From the NCBI GenBank assembly GCA_905480235.1, contig CAJQPP010000099.1:1-47600 (forward strand): a stretch of 47,600 nt of DNA, written 5' to 3'. Within the stretch, counting starts at the first letter, position 1. Each line of letters starts with the position of its first letter. The notes beneath the pieces are model-generated. The model did no database searches. It worked only from the letters and a program-made list of their open reading frames with translations, and had not been told where the DNA came from. Positions 1 to 8,307 of the stretch are shown here, one piece after another. This DNA is from an uncultured Pirellulaceae bacterium. GTDB lineage: Bacteria > Planctomycetota > Planctomycetia > Pirellulales > Pirellulaceae. The translations under genes and the position numbers were made by a program.

Positions 1-694
1 CCATATCAGGTCGGTAAAACCACCAACCGTACAACGTCGATGAGGAGAGGGGTTCGCCTCCCCACAGTTCATCGTCATCGGCACCACCCGACAGATAATC
101 TTGTCCCGGTCCTCCAGCGACGACGTCGCGACCGTCATGCCCCAAGACAATGTCATGACCATCTTGGCCGTGCAAATCGTCGTGCCCGTCTCCGCCTCCG
201 ATCAAGTCGTCACCTCTTCCACCCATGATGTGATCGCGTGCCGATCCGCCATGCAATGAGTCTTTGCCATCATTCCCATCCAACCAGCTAGGAATGTTTT
301 TATGGACGTGGATGTAATCATTGCCCGCAAGTCCCGCCACCGTCGCCCTGAAATGCAGGCCGATGGGTGCTTCTCCGCGAATATTAATTTCATCATCAAA
401 AGCACTTCCGTAAATTACGAGTTGGTGATCGAAGGTGTCGGTGGTATCCAGTGGAAACCAGGTGTTTTGAAGGTTGGCGATCACGACAATACGCGTCGGC
501 ATCACGAACACATTAATTTCGCAAGGTCCCTCGTGGTCGGTCGCGTTCACCTTGAATTCGATAAAACCGCGGTCACTTGGGCGAGATCCAGCGTAAGTGG
601 TCTGCCGAAAAGTGACATCGGCAATTGAGGTCAAAGGCATGGTTACGCTGGCAAGGATTAAAATTACGAAGTATTTGCATGGTTCCATGTTCAT
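1..694 (-). CDS. Exported RTX-type calcium-binding repeat protein (partial, 3' end off window)
   Basis: The frame is open from an ATG at 694 to the left edge, so the protein has at least 231 residues and its C-terminus is missing. The first ~26 residues form a signal peptide (hydrophobic core VILILASVTM, cleavage near SIA-D). Residues ~27-140 resemble a beta-sandwich domain with no recognised family. From about residue 148 there are glycine/aspartate nonapeptide-like repeats (GGRGDDLIGGGDGHDDL, GHDGRDVVAGGPGQDYL), the calcium-binding RTX beta-roll pattern of secreted proteins. An AGGGG-like ribosome binding site lies just before the ATG. The role is probably extracellular or cell-surface; a catalytic domain may lie in the missing part. 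The repeats are clear; the function is unknown. Confidence 0.75.
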   Translation of the reverse strand, partial: MNMEPCKYFVILILASVTMPLTSIADVTFRQTTYAGSRPSDRGFIEFKVNATDHEGPCEINVFVMPTRIVVIANLQNTWFPLDTTDTFDHQLVIYGSAFDDEINIRGEAPIGLHFRATVAGLAGNDYIHVHKNIPSWLDGNDGKDSLHGGSARDHIMGGRGDDLIGGGDGHDDLHGQDGHDIVLGHDGRDVVAGGPGQDYLSGGADDDELWGGEPLSSSTLYGWWFYRPDM

Positions 695-1271
695 TGCCGA
701 CCCCTGAAAAATTGATGTGTTGAAATAGATAATGTCGTTGCCGACCCTGATCTTTCAGAAATTTCGAAAAGATTCGCAATTGGCGGTGGATGGGTTTGCG
801 ATGCCGATTTACAGCTTCGGTACAAGCTGAGGGAGCGACGTGGTCGGCAGGCCTGTGGTTTGCGGGAGTGGCAATGATCGACGGCTGTTTGCAAATGCTG
901 AAGCAGCGATCAACATGTGTCTGCCCAGATCACAATCCTTTCAGCCGCCTGTTGGTCGGAGCAGCACAGAAGGCTGGTGGCTGTTAAAAACAAAATGGTG
1001 ATCTTGGAAACCAGATTCATGAATATCTCCCCTGCGTTTTATTTTTTGATCTCGAGTAAGAGATGTTCGATTCCTGTGTTTCCTTTCAGTTTTTTACGCA
1101 TTTGCAATTGGTAGCACTGCTGTGAGGCTGGGTGAGGGCGGGATTGGCATGCTTGTTTCTGTGGGCATCCTATGGAAGAACCTTGGGTTGGTTTATCCTA
1201 AACCCGCTGCCATCCCGATGGGTTTGCACCGCATTGCCCTTTCTGTTTCCTAATTCAACGCGAGTCAAAAA
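695..1271. other. Intergenic stretch between the RTX gene and the SDR gene
   Basis: Apart from the possible 36-aa peptide at 910-1020 on the minus strand, I see no gene, RNA or clear repeat here. It must hold the promoters for the divergent RTX and SDR genes, but I could not pick convincing -35/-10 pairs. Confidence 0.4.
910..1020 (-). CDS. Possible 36-aa secreted or lipoprotein-like peptide
   Basis: A short frame begins with an ATG at 1020 behind a good AGGGGAG ribosome binding site and encodes a basic start, a hydrophobic stretch (ITILFLTATSLLCC) and a short tail ending IVIWADTC before UGA. It resembles a signal or lipoprotein leader, but the lipobox is poor (Leu before Cys). It lies upstream of the RTX gene on the same strand. 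It could be a small peptide, the remnant of a longer gene, or chance. No family is recognised. Confidence 0.25.
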   Translation of the reverse strand: MNLVSKITILFLTATSLLCCSDQQAAERIVIWADTC

Positions 1272-2060
1272 TTGACGTCTCCAAGAGATCCCCTACCTTC
1301 TCAAGTTGTAGTCGTGACCGGCGCCTCCTCGGGCATCGGCAGGGCCGTCGCTCTCAAATTGGCCAAAGACGGATTTGACATCGTGGTACACGCGGGCTCG
1401 AACCGGGCCGCTGCGCAGCAGGTTGTTGAGGAAATCACTGCGCTGGGTCAAAAGGCGATTGCCATGGTTTGTGACTTCGCAGAATCTGCCGGATTCGAGA
1501 GCTTTGTTCAGGCTTGCTGGGATTGGCAAGGAGAGGTGACCAGTTGGTGCAACATCGCCGGCGTGGATGTATTGACGGGGGATGCCGCCGGATGGAGTTT
1601 TGAAACCAAGTTGGATGCGGTTTTACAAATTGACGTGGTGGCTACGCTGTTACTATCTCGCTCGGTTGGCAAGAAGATGATGGGGGCATTCAGCCGTGAT
1701 CAAAAGGTCCGCTCCATCATCAATGTGGGATGGGACCAAGCGGCTCAGGGCATGGCGGGTGATAGTGGAGAGATGTTTGCTTCCTCCAAAGGCGCGGTTA
1801 TGGCGATGTCTAAAAGTTTGGCTCAATCGATGGCGCCCGCCGTGCGTGTTAATTGTATCGCCCCCGGCTGGATTCAGACGAAGTGGGGGCAGCAGGCTTC
1901 CGAAACATGGCAGCGGCAGGCTGCGGCGGATGCGCTTTGTAATCGTTGGGGGCAACCAGAAGACGTGGCTGCTGTGGCAAGTTTTTTAGTTAGTCAGGAT
2001 GCCGAATTTATTAACGGGCAAATCATGAACGTCAACGGTGGTTTTCGATATACAAGGTAA
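1272..2060 (+). CDS. SDR-family protein (FabG-like fold) lacking the catalytic Ser-Tyr
   Basis: A 262-aa short-chain dehydrogenase/reductase of usual length. The NAD(P)-binding TGASSGIG motif is at residues 16-23, the NAG-type motif reads CNIAG (93-97), and the end has the typical VNGG. The catalytic tetrad of classical SDRs (Asn-Ser-Tyr-Lys) is mostly lost: the Tyr position is Phe169 (FASSK), the Ser position 13 residues earlier is Gln156, the Asn position appears to be Asp121, and only Lys173 remains. It may bind a nucleotide without acting as a normal dehydrogenase, or use other chemistry. The start is TTG; no ATG occurs before the Rossmann motif. The hydrolase gene begins 7 bp downstream, so the two are probably one operon. 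Confidence 0.8.
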   Translation: MTSPRDPLPSQVVVVTGASSGIGRAVALKLAKDGFDIVVHAGSNRAAAQQVVEEITALGQKAIAMVCDFAESAGFESFVQACWDWQGEVTSWCNIAGVDVLTGDAAGWSFETKLDAVLQIDVVATLLLSRSVGKKMMGAFSRDQKVRSIINVGWDQAAQGMAGDSGEMFASSKGAVMAMSKSLAQSMAPAVRVNCIAPGWIQTKWGQQASETWQRQAAADALCNRWGQPEDVAAVASFLVSQDAEFINGQIMNVNGGFRYTR

Positions 2061-2067
2061 GCGGGTA

Positions 2068-2820
2068 ATGAATAAAGAGACCATGTCATTGGAACGCCGG
2101 AAAATCGGGGAGCTGGATTGCGCCGTCGTTGACGCTCCAGGATGCGATGCGGCGATTGAAGCCGTCGTTGTGTTATGCCATGGGTTTGGGGCTCCCGGCG
2201 AGGATTTGGTCCCCTGCGCGCCGGAGCTTTATTCTGCGGGCGAGAAAGCGTTAAGGCAAACTCGTTTTGTTTTCCCTGCGGCTCCGATTCAAATGGATCC
2301 ATCTGGCATGTACGACTCCAGAGCTTGGTGGCCCATCGATATGCTCAAGCTACAGCAGCTTAAAGAATCAGGCGAGCTGCGAGATTTGCGGATGGAGCAA
2401 CCGGAGTTGCTAAGCCAACGCCGGCAGCAGGTGACAGAGTTGATTAATCAGGTCAAGGAGGAGGCCGGTTTAGCGATGGAGCGTGTGGTCATCGGCGGGT
2501 TTTCCCAAGGAGCCATGTTAACCACCGACGTTGCGCTGTCGTTGTCGGAACAGGCCGGCGGGTTGGTTGTTTGGTCTGGTACACTGCTAAATAAAAAAGT
2601 GTGGCAGACAAAAGCGGCAACAAAAGCTGGATTGCGAGTGGTGCAGTCGCATGGGCGGGCCGATCCGGTGCTGCCGTTCGAGGGAGCAGAGTTGTTGAAG
2701 TCGATGTTCGCTGAGCATCACCTTGAGAACGCATTCTTCGAATTTCCCGGGCAGCATACGATTCCTCCTCAGGCCATCACGGCCGCCGCGAACTTAGTGG
2801 CCGATTTGTTGGATGCATAA
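2068..2820 (+). CDS. Phospholipase/carboxylesterase-type alpha/beta hydrolase
   Basis: A 250-aa Abhydrolase_2 (acyl-protein thioesterase/carboxylesterase) protein. The oxyanion-side motif LCHGFGAPGEDL is at residues 36-47, the nucleophile elbow GFSQG places Ser146, and Asp199 (GRADPVLP) and His230 (GQHTIP) complete the triad. No signal peptide is seen, so it is probably cytoplasmic and cleaves ester or thioester bonds of small lipids or acyl groups. I chose the ATG at 2068, seven bases after the SDR stop, over an in-frame GTG at 2038 inside the SDR gene; ATG 2083 is also possible. It is probably cotranscribed with the SDR gene. The family is clear; the substrate is unknown. Confidence 0.85.
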   Translation: MNKETMSLERRKIGELDCAVVDAPGCDAAIEAVVVLCHGFGAPGEDLVPCAPELYSAGEKALRQTRFVFPAAPIQMDPSGMYDSRAWWPIDMLKLQQLKESGELRDLRMEQPELLSQRRQQVTELINQVKEEAGLAMERVVIGGFSQGAMLTTDVALSLSEQAGGLVVWSGTLLNKKVWQTKAATKAGLRVVQSHGRADPVLPFEGAELLKSMFAEHHLENAFFEFPGQHTIPPQAITAAANLVADLLDA

Positions 2821-2824
2821 GGCG

Positions 2825-3007
2825 TCATTCCAGATGCGAAGAGATCATCGCATAGCCGTCGCTGTCAATTTCCACTTGAATGACATTAGCGCAACAGCAA
2901 ACCGGGCAATCCTCAACGTATTCCTGACGGCTGCCCTGGCTTAAATCAACTGGAACTACGATTTCCTCACCGCAAGAATCGCAAATGTATGTGGCGTCTT
3001 CGTTCAT
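2825..3007 (-). CDS. CPXCG-type cysteine-rich small protein
   Basis: A 60-aa protein with two paired-Cys knuckles, CDSCG near residues 9-13 and CPVCC near 34-38, separated by an acidic stretch with SRQEYVEDCPVC. This is the Cys_rich_CPXCG family, presumed to bind zinc; its function is unknown. The start is the ATG at 3007; the longer in-frame extension would run through the terminator hairpin upstream and has no family-like sequence. It converges with the hydrolase gene, with 4 bp between the stops. Confidence 0.75.
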   Translation of the reverse strand: MNEDATYICDSCGEEIVVPVDLSQGSRQEYVEDCPVCCCANVIQVEIDSDGYAMISSHLE

Positions 3008-3046
3008 ATTCGTTTCGTCGTTTCGTTGGCGATTAGTAATTGAAAC

Positions 3047-3079
3047 AAAAAATCCCCCCGGGGAAAACCGTTCCCCGGG
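3047..3079 (-). terminator. Rho-independent terminator after the lipoprotein gene
   Basis: A perfect 9-bp GC-rich stem (3057-3065 with 3071-3079, loop 3066-3070) is followed on the minus strand by GGGA and a run of six T. It lies 65 bp past the stop of the minus-strand lipoprotein gene and before the CPXCG gene. Confidence 0.85.
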
Positions 3080-3143
3080 AGGTAGCGCCAACTAATATTG
3101 GGATTCGCCAAATTCTGGCGAAAGTGAGGCTAGGTTGAACGTT

Positions 3144-3521
3144 TTACCGCCAACTGCGAATCAAACCTGCACTGGTGTTGATGTTTTGTGGGGCCTGAAG
3201 GGATGGGTCGGGCTCTATGGTGTCAAAGTCCAAACTGGTTTCTGCATCCAAATCGAAATCAGGATCATCGAGGTCGCTTTCGATGGGTTCTCGGTTGCCC
3301 TCGTCGCGAGGGAGATCCGCGTTGGTGGCCGGTTTTTCGCCTGCCTTAACATTAGGATCGGAAAGGACGGATCCGACACGTCCCGACAAGGCATTGAGCC
3401 TGGGGTAACGTTCATTGTTCAGGATGGGGTATTCGTCGTCATACGGTGCACAGCACATCGAGCATCCGCTCCATATGATGGGACACAGCATTAGCATGAC
3501 TAGGACGTTCCGACGTGACAT
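3144..3521 (-). CDS. Small acidic lipoprotein, planctomycete style
   Basis: A 125-aa protein with a lipoprotein signal peptide: basic MSRRN, hydrophobic core, and a WSGC lipobox with Cys20. The mature part begins SMCCAPYDDEYP and has a RYPRLNALSGRVGSVL segment, then an Asp/Glu-rich tail. Small lipoproteins of this layout (a C..P.D..YP start and a GRVGS motif) are known to me from planctomycetes; no function is assigned. It lies 64 bp upstream of the TolC-like gene end on the same strand and has its own terminator, so it may be the last gene of the TolC-like transcript. Confidence 0.7.
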   Translation of the reverse strand: MSRRNVLVMLMLCPIIWSGCSMCCAPYDDEYPILNNERYPRLNALSGRVGSVLSDPNVKAGEKPATNADLPRDEGNREPIESDLDDPDFDLDAETSLDFDTIEPDPSLQAPQNINTSAGLIRSWR

Positions 3522-3585
3522 GGTTTCGTACCGTTAAATTTGAATTGATTAATTTGTGGTCCGCGAACGGATCAGTGCAAATGGC

Positions 3586-5955
3586 TTAGTTTCTGATCGG
3601 CTCTTCGTAGTTGACCTGACGAATGACTGCCTTGGTCACCGAAGTACTGGGAGATTCGGGGCGAGACATTCCAAACCGTTGCCAATTGACCCCTGCGCCC
3701 TGTTTGCTGGATCGCTCCGGCTTGGGCAAGGGCTTGGGGTAAACGACGTTGGAATAGGCGGGTTGCTCACGAATCGTTAATGTGTCCTGACTGGGTGCGG
3801 TAGGCACCGGTGCCGGTAAAGTTTCCTGAGGCGGCGCCATTTTCGGAGGTGCCAATTGAGGACTGGTTTGGGCAGGTACCTCTTCTAGATTGGCCGGTGT
3901 GGGCTCTTGAGCCGTCTCAGGAGCGTTGTTTAGGGGCTCGTAGTTTTGCATTTCATACGGCTCGTTGGACGAGTAGGCACCACCCTGGCTGATGACCTGC
4001 GGTCGTGTGAATCCGTAGTTGAGCGGTTTGGAGGCACTGCGTTTGCGAGCGTACTCGTAAGCGTCATCGTAAGCCTTGTTTGGCCATGGCCCCTCCGTCA
4101 GATCGATTGAGTTGTATGCCAGGATCGTGCCCTTGCGACGATGGATCAACGCGATCAGTTTGTTGTATTCGCAAATCGCCCGATAGTATTCCGCTTCTGC
4201 CTGTGCCCGTGTTCGCTGAGCGTCCAGCAAAAAGGTGATCGGATCGGTTCCCGCTTCGTAGCGTTCCTTACGAGCCTCGAGTTCCGCCGAGTAGGCGGCC
4301 CAACTGTTGAAATTGGTTTGAGCTAATTGGTAGTTTGCTTCCAGACTTTGGATGGCTTGGGTGATTTCCCTTTCCACATCCAGTTCCATATCCTGAACGC
4401 GGGCCAATTCTCTCGCGAGTTTCAGTTGGGCGTTACGGACGTTGGCCAGTTCCCGTCGGTATCCCACCGGCATGCCAAAGTCTAGATTGAACTGAAATTC
4501 ATTGTATTGGTTGTCGAATAAGTCATTTAAGGCACCCGAACCCGGAGTGGCCCCCACGTTGGGAGTGGCAAAGGGTGGTGCGTCGCCATCGTAATTGGCG
4601 AATTGATCACCCAATCCCAGGAACCGGTAGAGGTAAGACGCGTTTAAGGTTGGCAGCAAGGAATTTTTGGAGTACTGGCAAGCCAATTCTCGCTTCTTTA
4701 CTTCCCAACGACCCTGTCGCAGTTCCGGGCGGTAAATCAACGCCTCGTCCATGGTTTGGTAATAATCGAAAGTTACGCGAGCTTTGGTCGGTTCATCAAC
4801 CGGACGAATCAATCGACCGTCGGTGGAGGCGACTCCCATCAGCCAACGAAGATTGGTTTCTTCCTGAAGCAGCTCTGCCCAAGATCGTTCTACCTGAGCA
4901 CGAAAGAAAAAGTATTGTCCACGCGCCTGCGATTCATCTTGCAGCGGTACTTTCCCTGCAATGTAGTTTTCGTTAACGGTACGCCAAGTGTCCAAAGCAG
5001 CGTCTCGACCTTGTTTGGCGGTCTCCACATTTCGATATGCACGATGTAAATCCCAGTAGCGGATCTCCACGTTGGTAACCATGTTTTGCATTACCGCTTC
5101 GAAGTTGGCGATGGCTTGATCGGAATTGATGCGCGAGACGACGACGGGCATGCGATTGATAAACGTGCCCCGACCTCGCAAAAGGGGCTGGCGAAACTCC
5201 AACTCTAAAGCCGCTTCATAAACACTTGTTAAAGGTTGCAGTGTGGGCTGAACCACTGGGTTGTCACGTGTAAAGCCAAGCGTGTTTCGGGCAAAAAACT
5301 GAGAACCGTTCGCAGCTCGTTTGCCGATTTGTGTCGTCCAGTTGACCGTGTCGCGGTCGGTGATGAAGCCTCGCAATTGACTGCCAGTAGCATTCACATT
5401 GTTGGGGCGATCCGTTTTCACCCACCCCAGGTTGGATGTCAGTTGGGCATCAAAGTCAGCCAAGGCAGCTTCAACGCCTTGGTTGGCATCCAAGCCAGTG
5501 TTGGTCAAAATGGCTCCCGGAGGATTGATTTGACCCGGCGTGCCGATGAAACCGGGTTCGGATTCTCGGACAGCCACATCGTAAATGGTGCCAGCACCAT
5601 TGGGGCCGTTCGCTAAGTTGTCGATCCCTGGCGAGACATTGGTGCCCTGTAAACCAGGTGTGCCGTAGCCACGTATCACCTTGCTGTTTTGCAATGCAAT
5701 GGCAACGGTGTCCTCCAAGTTGAGATCCCAAAAGGAATCAAACTTGGCGGCACTGTTGGTGATCGGTGGTAGTGATTTCGTTACTTCCTCAAGGATCGGC
5801 GTCGCTAGATCGGGGTAGGCAATTTCTGTTGCCTGATCCACGAAGTAGTTCAGATCTCCCGTATCCCGCACATAACTGGGGCGGTGAGGTTGACAGCCTG
5901 ACAGCGTCAGGCCGCATATGAGCAAAATGATGAGTCCGGGGGCTCGGTTGGTCAT
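3586..5955 (-). CDS. TolC-like outer-membrane channel lipoprotein
   Basis: A 789-aa protein of the outer membrane efflux (TolC/OEP) family. The start at 5955 gives a lipoprotein signal with an LSGC lipobox (Cys21) and has a GGAAG ribosome binding site; the frame is open a further 126 codons upstream, but that extension has no signal or family features. The body shows the duplicated OEP coiled-coil pattern: QPLLRGRG, long helices with NVETAKQGRDAAL, and a second repeat ending AEYYRAICEYNKLIALIHRR. The last ~150 residues are a Pro/Gln/Thr-rich tail unusual for TolC. No inner-membrane pump or adaptor gene is adjacent. A paralogue lies at 31627-33612. Confidence 0.85.
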   Translation of the reverse strand: MTNRAPGLIILLICGLTLSGCQPHRPSYVRDTGDLNYFVDQATEIAYPDLATPILEEVTKSLPPITNSAAKFDSFWDLNLEDTVAIALQNSKVIRGYGTPGLQGTNVSPGIDNLANGPNGAGTIYDVAVRESEPGFIGTPGQINPPGAILTNTGLDANQGVEAALADFDAQLTSNLGWVKTDRPNNVNATGSQLRGFITDRDTVNWTTQIGKRAANGSQFFARNTLGFTRDNPVVQPTLQPLTSVYEAALELEFRQPLLRGRGTFINRMPVVVSRINSDQAIANFEAVMQNMVTNVEIRYWDLHRAYRNVETAKQGRDAALDTWRTVNENYIAGKVPLQDESQARGQYFFFRAQVERSWAELLQEETNLRWLMGVASTDGRLIRPVDEPTKARVTFDYYQTMDEALIYRPELRQGRWEVKKRELACQYSKNSLLPTLNASYLYRFLGLGDQFANYDGDAPPFATPNVGATPGSGALNDLFDNQYNEFQFNLDFGMPVGYRRELANVRNAQLKLARELARVQDMELDVEREITQAIQSLEANYQLAQTNFNSWAAYSAELEARKERYEAGTDPITFLLDAQRTRAQAEAEYYRAICEYNKLIALIHRRKGTILAYNSIDLTEGPWPNKAYDDAYEYARKRSASKPLNYGFTRPQVISQGGAYSSNEPYEMQNYEPLNNAPETAQEPTPANLEEVPAQTSPQLAPPKMAPPQETLPAPVPTAPSQDTLTIREQPAYSNVVYPKPLPKPERSSKQGAGVNWQRFGMSRPESPSTSVTKAVIRQVNYEEPIRN

Positions 5956-6354
5956 GGGACTTCCGTTACCTATTAGTTGGCTTTGGCGCGGTCGTCTCGG
6001 GAACGATCCCTCAACGACCCAATCAGATCGCAAATCGCAAACTGAAAAGGCCCCCCTTTGCCGGTTGGCGGTGGCGCCCGCTTGAACCGGTATCATCGTT
6101 ATCGTCCCCCTAATCGTTAAACTTTGACAAAACCGACGATATTTGGCGAAATAGCCCCTGCGGCCGCTAGCAGTTAATGCCGTTTGCACCTGCCGGGCTT
6201 GGCGTTTCCAGCCCTGCTGACCCGCAATCCGGCCAATAAGTGGAAAAGCATAGTGATTTCGGCAAATTATCCCGTTGAGAGAATCGATCGCAATTGTTAT
6301 CTTGTGGACTTCACAAATTGAAATCTGACCCATTTAGATAGTTCGAGGCCGGTA
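5956..6354. other. Divergent intergenic region between tolC-like gene and rpmF
   Basis: No gene is supported here. It should hold the promoters of both divergent genes. I see a TTGACA at 6124-6129 on the plus strand without a good -10 at the right distance, and a 5-bp inverted repeat TTGTG-GACTT-CACAA at 6302-6316 about 40 bp before rpmF, which might be an operator. Confidence 0.35.
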
Positions 6355-6543
6355 ATGGCAGTCCCCAAAAGAAAACATTCCAACAGCCGAACCGGGAAAA
6401 GAAGAGCCCACGATTCCCTTAAGGCTAGAAATTTGACCGTCTGCCCCAAATGCAGCACGGTAACTCCCACGCATGTGGTTTGCCCAACCTGTGGGTTCTA
6501 CATGGGCCGGGTGGTTAATGCCCCCAAAGAGGCTGGAGCTTAG
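6355..6543 (+). CDS. rpmF: Ribosomal protein bL32
   Basis: A 62-aa bL32 of the large ribosomal subunit. It starts MAVPKRKHSNSRTGKRRAHD, which matches the family, and retains a four-cysteine zinc ribbon: CPKC near residues 30-33 and CPTC near 43-46. A terminator follows directly. It stands alone here; the plsX or fabH neighbours common in other bacteria are absent. Confidence 0.95.
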   Translation: MAVPKRKHSNSRTGKRRAHDSLKARNLTVCPKCSTVTPTHVVCPTCGFYMGRVVNAPKEAGA

Positions 6544-6576
6544 AAAGCCTCCCCCCTCGTTCATCATCAAAAAGAT

Positions 6577-6604
6577 AACCGACTCTCAAACGAGTCGGTT
6601 TTTT
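6577..6604 (+). terminator. Rho-independent terminator after rpmF
   Basis: A 9-bp perfect stem (AACCGACTC at 6577-6585 and GAGTCGGTT at 6592-6600) with a six-base loop is followed by TTTT. It sits 34 bp after the rpmF stop. Confidence 0.9.
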
Positions 6605-6630
6605 GTTGCGCTAGTGGCGAGGATGCCCGC

Positions 6631-7089
6631 CTAATCCCAAGCGTTGATGACTTTTGCTCGGTCCAAAAGAAAAAGCAGGCGAGGATCCACCGTTTCCCCT
6701 GTTTCCAATTCCCCAGAACAAACCTCGCCAGATGTCATCCAGCGATTGGCTGGATCGCTCTCGATCTTTTGCATGGCTCGTCGACCATAGATTTCAACGA
6801 GGAAAAATGATGCCGCGATGTGCGAGTCCGCCGTCGAGTTGGGTAAACTAGCGACAAATTCCAAATTCAATTGGGCCATGTTGGAAACCAAAAGGTCACG
6901 CTTAGGGTCGAGGTCCAAGACCCAACCGACCTCCCGCCGAATGGTCTCTCGAAAGCTCTCAGATTCCAGGCGAGGCGCAGCAATAAAGTCGACCATGTCA
7001 GGGCGACGATCACTCTCCCGTGCAAGCCACAAATTCTTGCCGTCCTGCACGCGACGAATCAAGGCGATACTTTGAAACCACTTTTCCAT
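6631..7089 (-). CDS. Nudix-like hypothetical protein with degenerate box
   Basis: A 152-aa protein. I chose the ATG at 7089 because GGAAGAG precedes it closely; an upstream in-frame ATG at 7149 would add 20 basic residues. The first half (WFQSIALIRRVQDGKNLWLARE) and the segment ESFRETIRREVGW resemble a Nudix hydrolase fold and box, but the acidic REUxEE core is not conserved, so pyrophosphohydrolase activity is doubtful. The rest (LNLEFVASLPNSTADSHIAA, FFLVEIYGRRAM) fits a beta-rich domain. The gene converges with rpmF. Confidence 0.6.
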   Translation of the reverse strand: MEKWFQSIALIRRVQDGKNLWLARESDRRPDMVDFIAAPRLESESFRETIRREVGWVLDLDPKRDLLVSNMAQLNLEFVASLPNSTADSHIAASFFLVEIYGRRAMQKIESDPANRWMTSGEVCSGELETGETVDPRLLFLLDRAKVINAWD

Positions 7090-7323
7090 ATCTCTTCCGA
7101 ACCGGGACGTTTTTCTTCGTTTCACGGTGTTTCTCCTAATATCTGGCAAAATCTAAAGTCGGTGATGGTGAAGCCATTGGATTTCGTCGCCTGCGATATT
7201 TTATCCGCAGGCTGATGATTGGGTTCTGTCATGGCATGGGGCGGAATATCGGTCGCAGCGGGATGGGGTGCTGCCGATCGCCTTTAAGCTTTGTATGGCA
7301 GAGTTAAGGGGCAAAAAAATTTG

Positions 7324-7686
7324 TTATTCGATGGCGATTCGCTTTGTCGGGTTACGTGTATGGGTCGTGGCTTGGTGGGCGCGTTGCAGCACCGCTTCCA
7401 ATTGGCCGAGATAGGTTTCGAAGGCGGATAGACCGCGTTTGGTCATGCTGTAAGTCGTTTTTGCATTGCGGCCTCGATTCGCTTTCTTTGACTGGATTAA
7501 TTCCGCATCCGCCAATACTTTCAGGTGACGATTCAGATTACCGTCAGTCAATTCGTTCAGTGTCTTCAGATCGGTGAACTGAATCCCCTTGGGGTGAGCG
7601 GCCAGCGTGGTCAGGATGTCGAGCCGTGTTTTTTCGTGGATGACTTTGTCGAGATCCCGGGCCTGGGGTTTTTGAGCTTTATTCAT
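7324..7686 (-). CDS. Winged-helix transcriptional regulator
   Basis: A 120-aa winged-helix DNA-binding protein of the HTH_34/ArsR-MarR-like type. Residues ~14-90 contain HEKTRLDILTTLAAHPKG, the LTDGNLNRHLKVLADAELI recognition region, and a wing with TTYSMTKRGLSAFETYL. It probably binds DNA as a dimer. Its ATG overlaps the stop of the membrane-protein gene by 8 bp, which suggests translational coupling and that the regulator controls this two-gene operon. Confidence 0.85.
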   Translation of the reverse strand: MNKAQKPQARDLDKVIHEKTRLDILTTLAAHPKGIQFTDLKTLNELTDGNLNRHLKVLADAELIQSKKANRGRNAKTTYSMTKRGLSAFETYLGQLEAVLQRAHQATTHTRNPTKRIAIE

Positions 7687-8278
7687 GGGATGTCACTCCC
7701 GCAAAGAGGCCAACCGCCAATAATATTTGACCAACCCCAAATAAAAGCACCATGGTTAGGTTTAGGTGCGTTGCGAAAAAACCATCAAAACGAATCGCCA
7801 AGGCACCACCCAAGACCATCCAAATGGCGGAAAGTTGGCAAAAACTTGGTAACAACCGAGCCGCCGAGGTAATCGCGAGCCCCGCGAACATGCTCCACAA
7901 TCCAGGCAAAAGCGGAGCCCACATGGCGTGATCTAAAATGGCCCAGGTCAGCAGGGCCGCCGCAACCATGGCCGGTAACATGGCCAATGCCAAGTGCCGG
8001 CTCCATTCAAAGGTAATTCGTGATTCACCGCTCAGCGAACGACAACCGACTTCCATCGCGATCCCCAATGAGCATGCCAGTGCAATGACTAACCAAAACC
8101 AGACAAAGTTTCGGGGGACTGCCAATTCGATCCCCAGGGTGGGTTGCAGTAAAGCGGCAGCGATGAATACGGCCGCCGAAATGACTAGTGAGATGCTACG
8201 AAAAGCGCTTCGCGAATCAATAAATTGCAATCGCTGGCGAATTTGCGCTAAGTCATTGATTGCTTTTTGAGTTCTCAT
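7679..8278 (-). CDS. Multi-pass membrane protein paired with winged-helix regulator
   Basis: A 199-aa membrane protein. After ~30 polar residues (MRTQKAINDLAQIRQRLQFI) there are about six hydrophobic segments, such as SISLVISAAVFIAAALL, FVWFWLVIALACSLGIAME and LTMVLLFGVGQILLAVGLFA. The pairing of such a protein with a small winged-helix regulator is common in bacteria, and the protein may be a sensor or anti-regulator; no function is known. I chose the ATG at 8278; the longer frame to 8347 starts at a TTG that coincides with the promoter -35. It overlaps the regulator gene by 8 bp. Confidence 0.75.
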   Translation of the reverse strand: MRTQKAINDLAQIRQRLQFIDSRSAFRSISLVISAAVFIAAALLQPTLGIELAVPRNFVWFWLVIALACSLGIAMEVGCRSLSGESRITFEWSRHLALAMLPAMVAAALLTWAILDHAMWAPLLPGLWSMFAGLAITSAARLLPSFCQLSAIWMVLGGALAIRFDGFFATHLNLTMVLLFGVGQILLAVGLFAGVTSHE

Positions 8279-8307
8279 ACCGAAATTGCAAAGTGGGCCA
8301 GGTAAAG

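Noticed and set aside
691-1020. Reading the UGA after the 36-aa peptide (910-912) as Sec would give a ~109-aa frame ending in an ATGA overlap with the RTX gene.
   Set aside because: The part after the UGA is low-quality sequence without family features, CU is not a usual redox motif, and no G-loop hairpin lies at the right distance.
5956-6333. 126-codon N-terminal extension of the TolC-like frame.
   Set aside because: It would bury a clear lipoprotein signal with LSGC and a good ribosome binding site at 5955.
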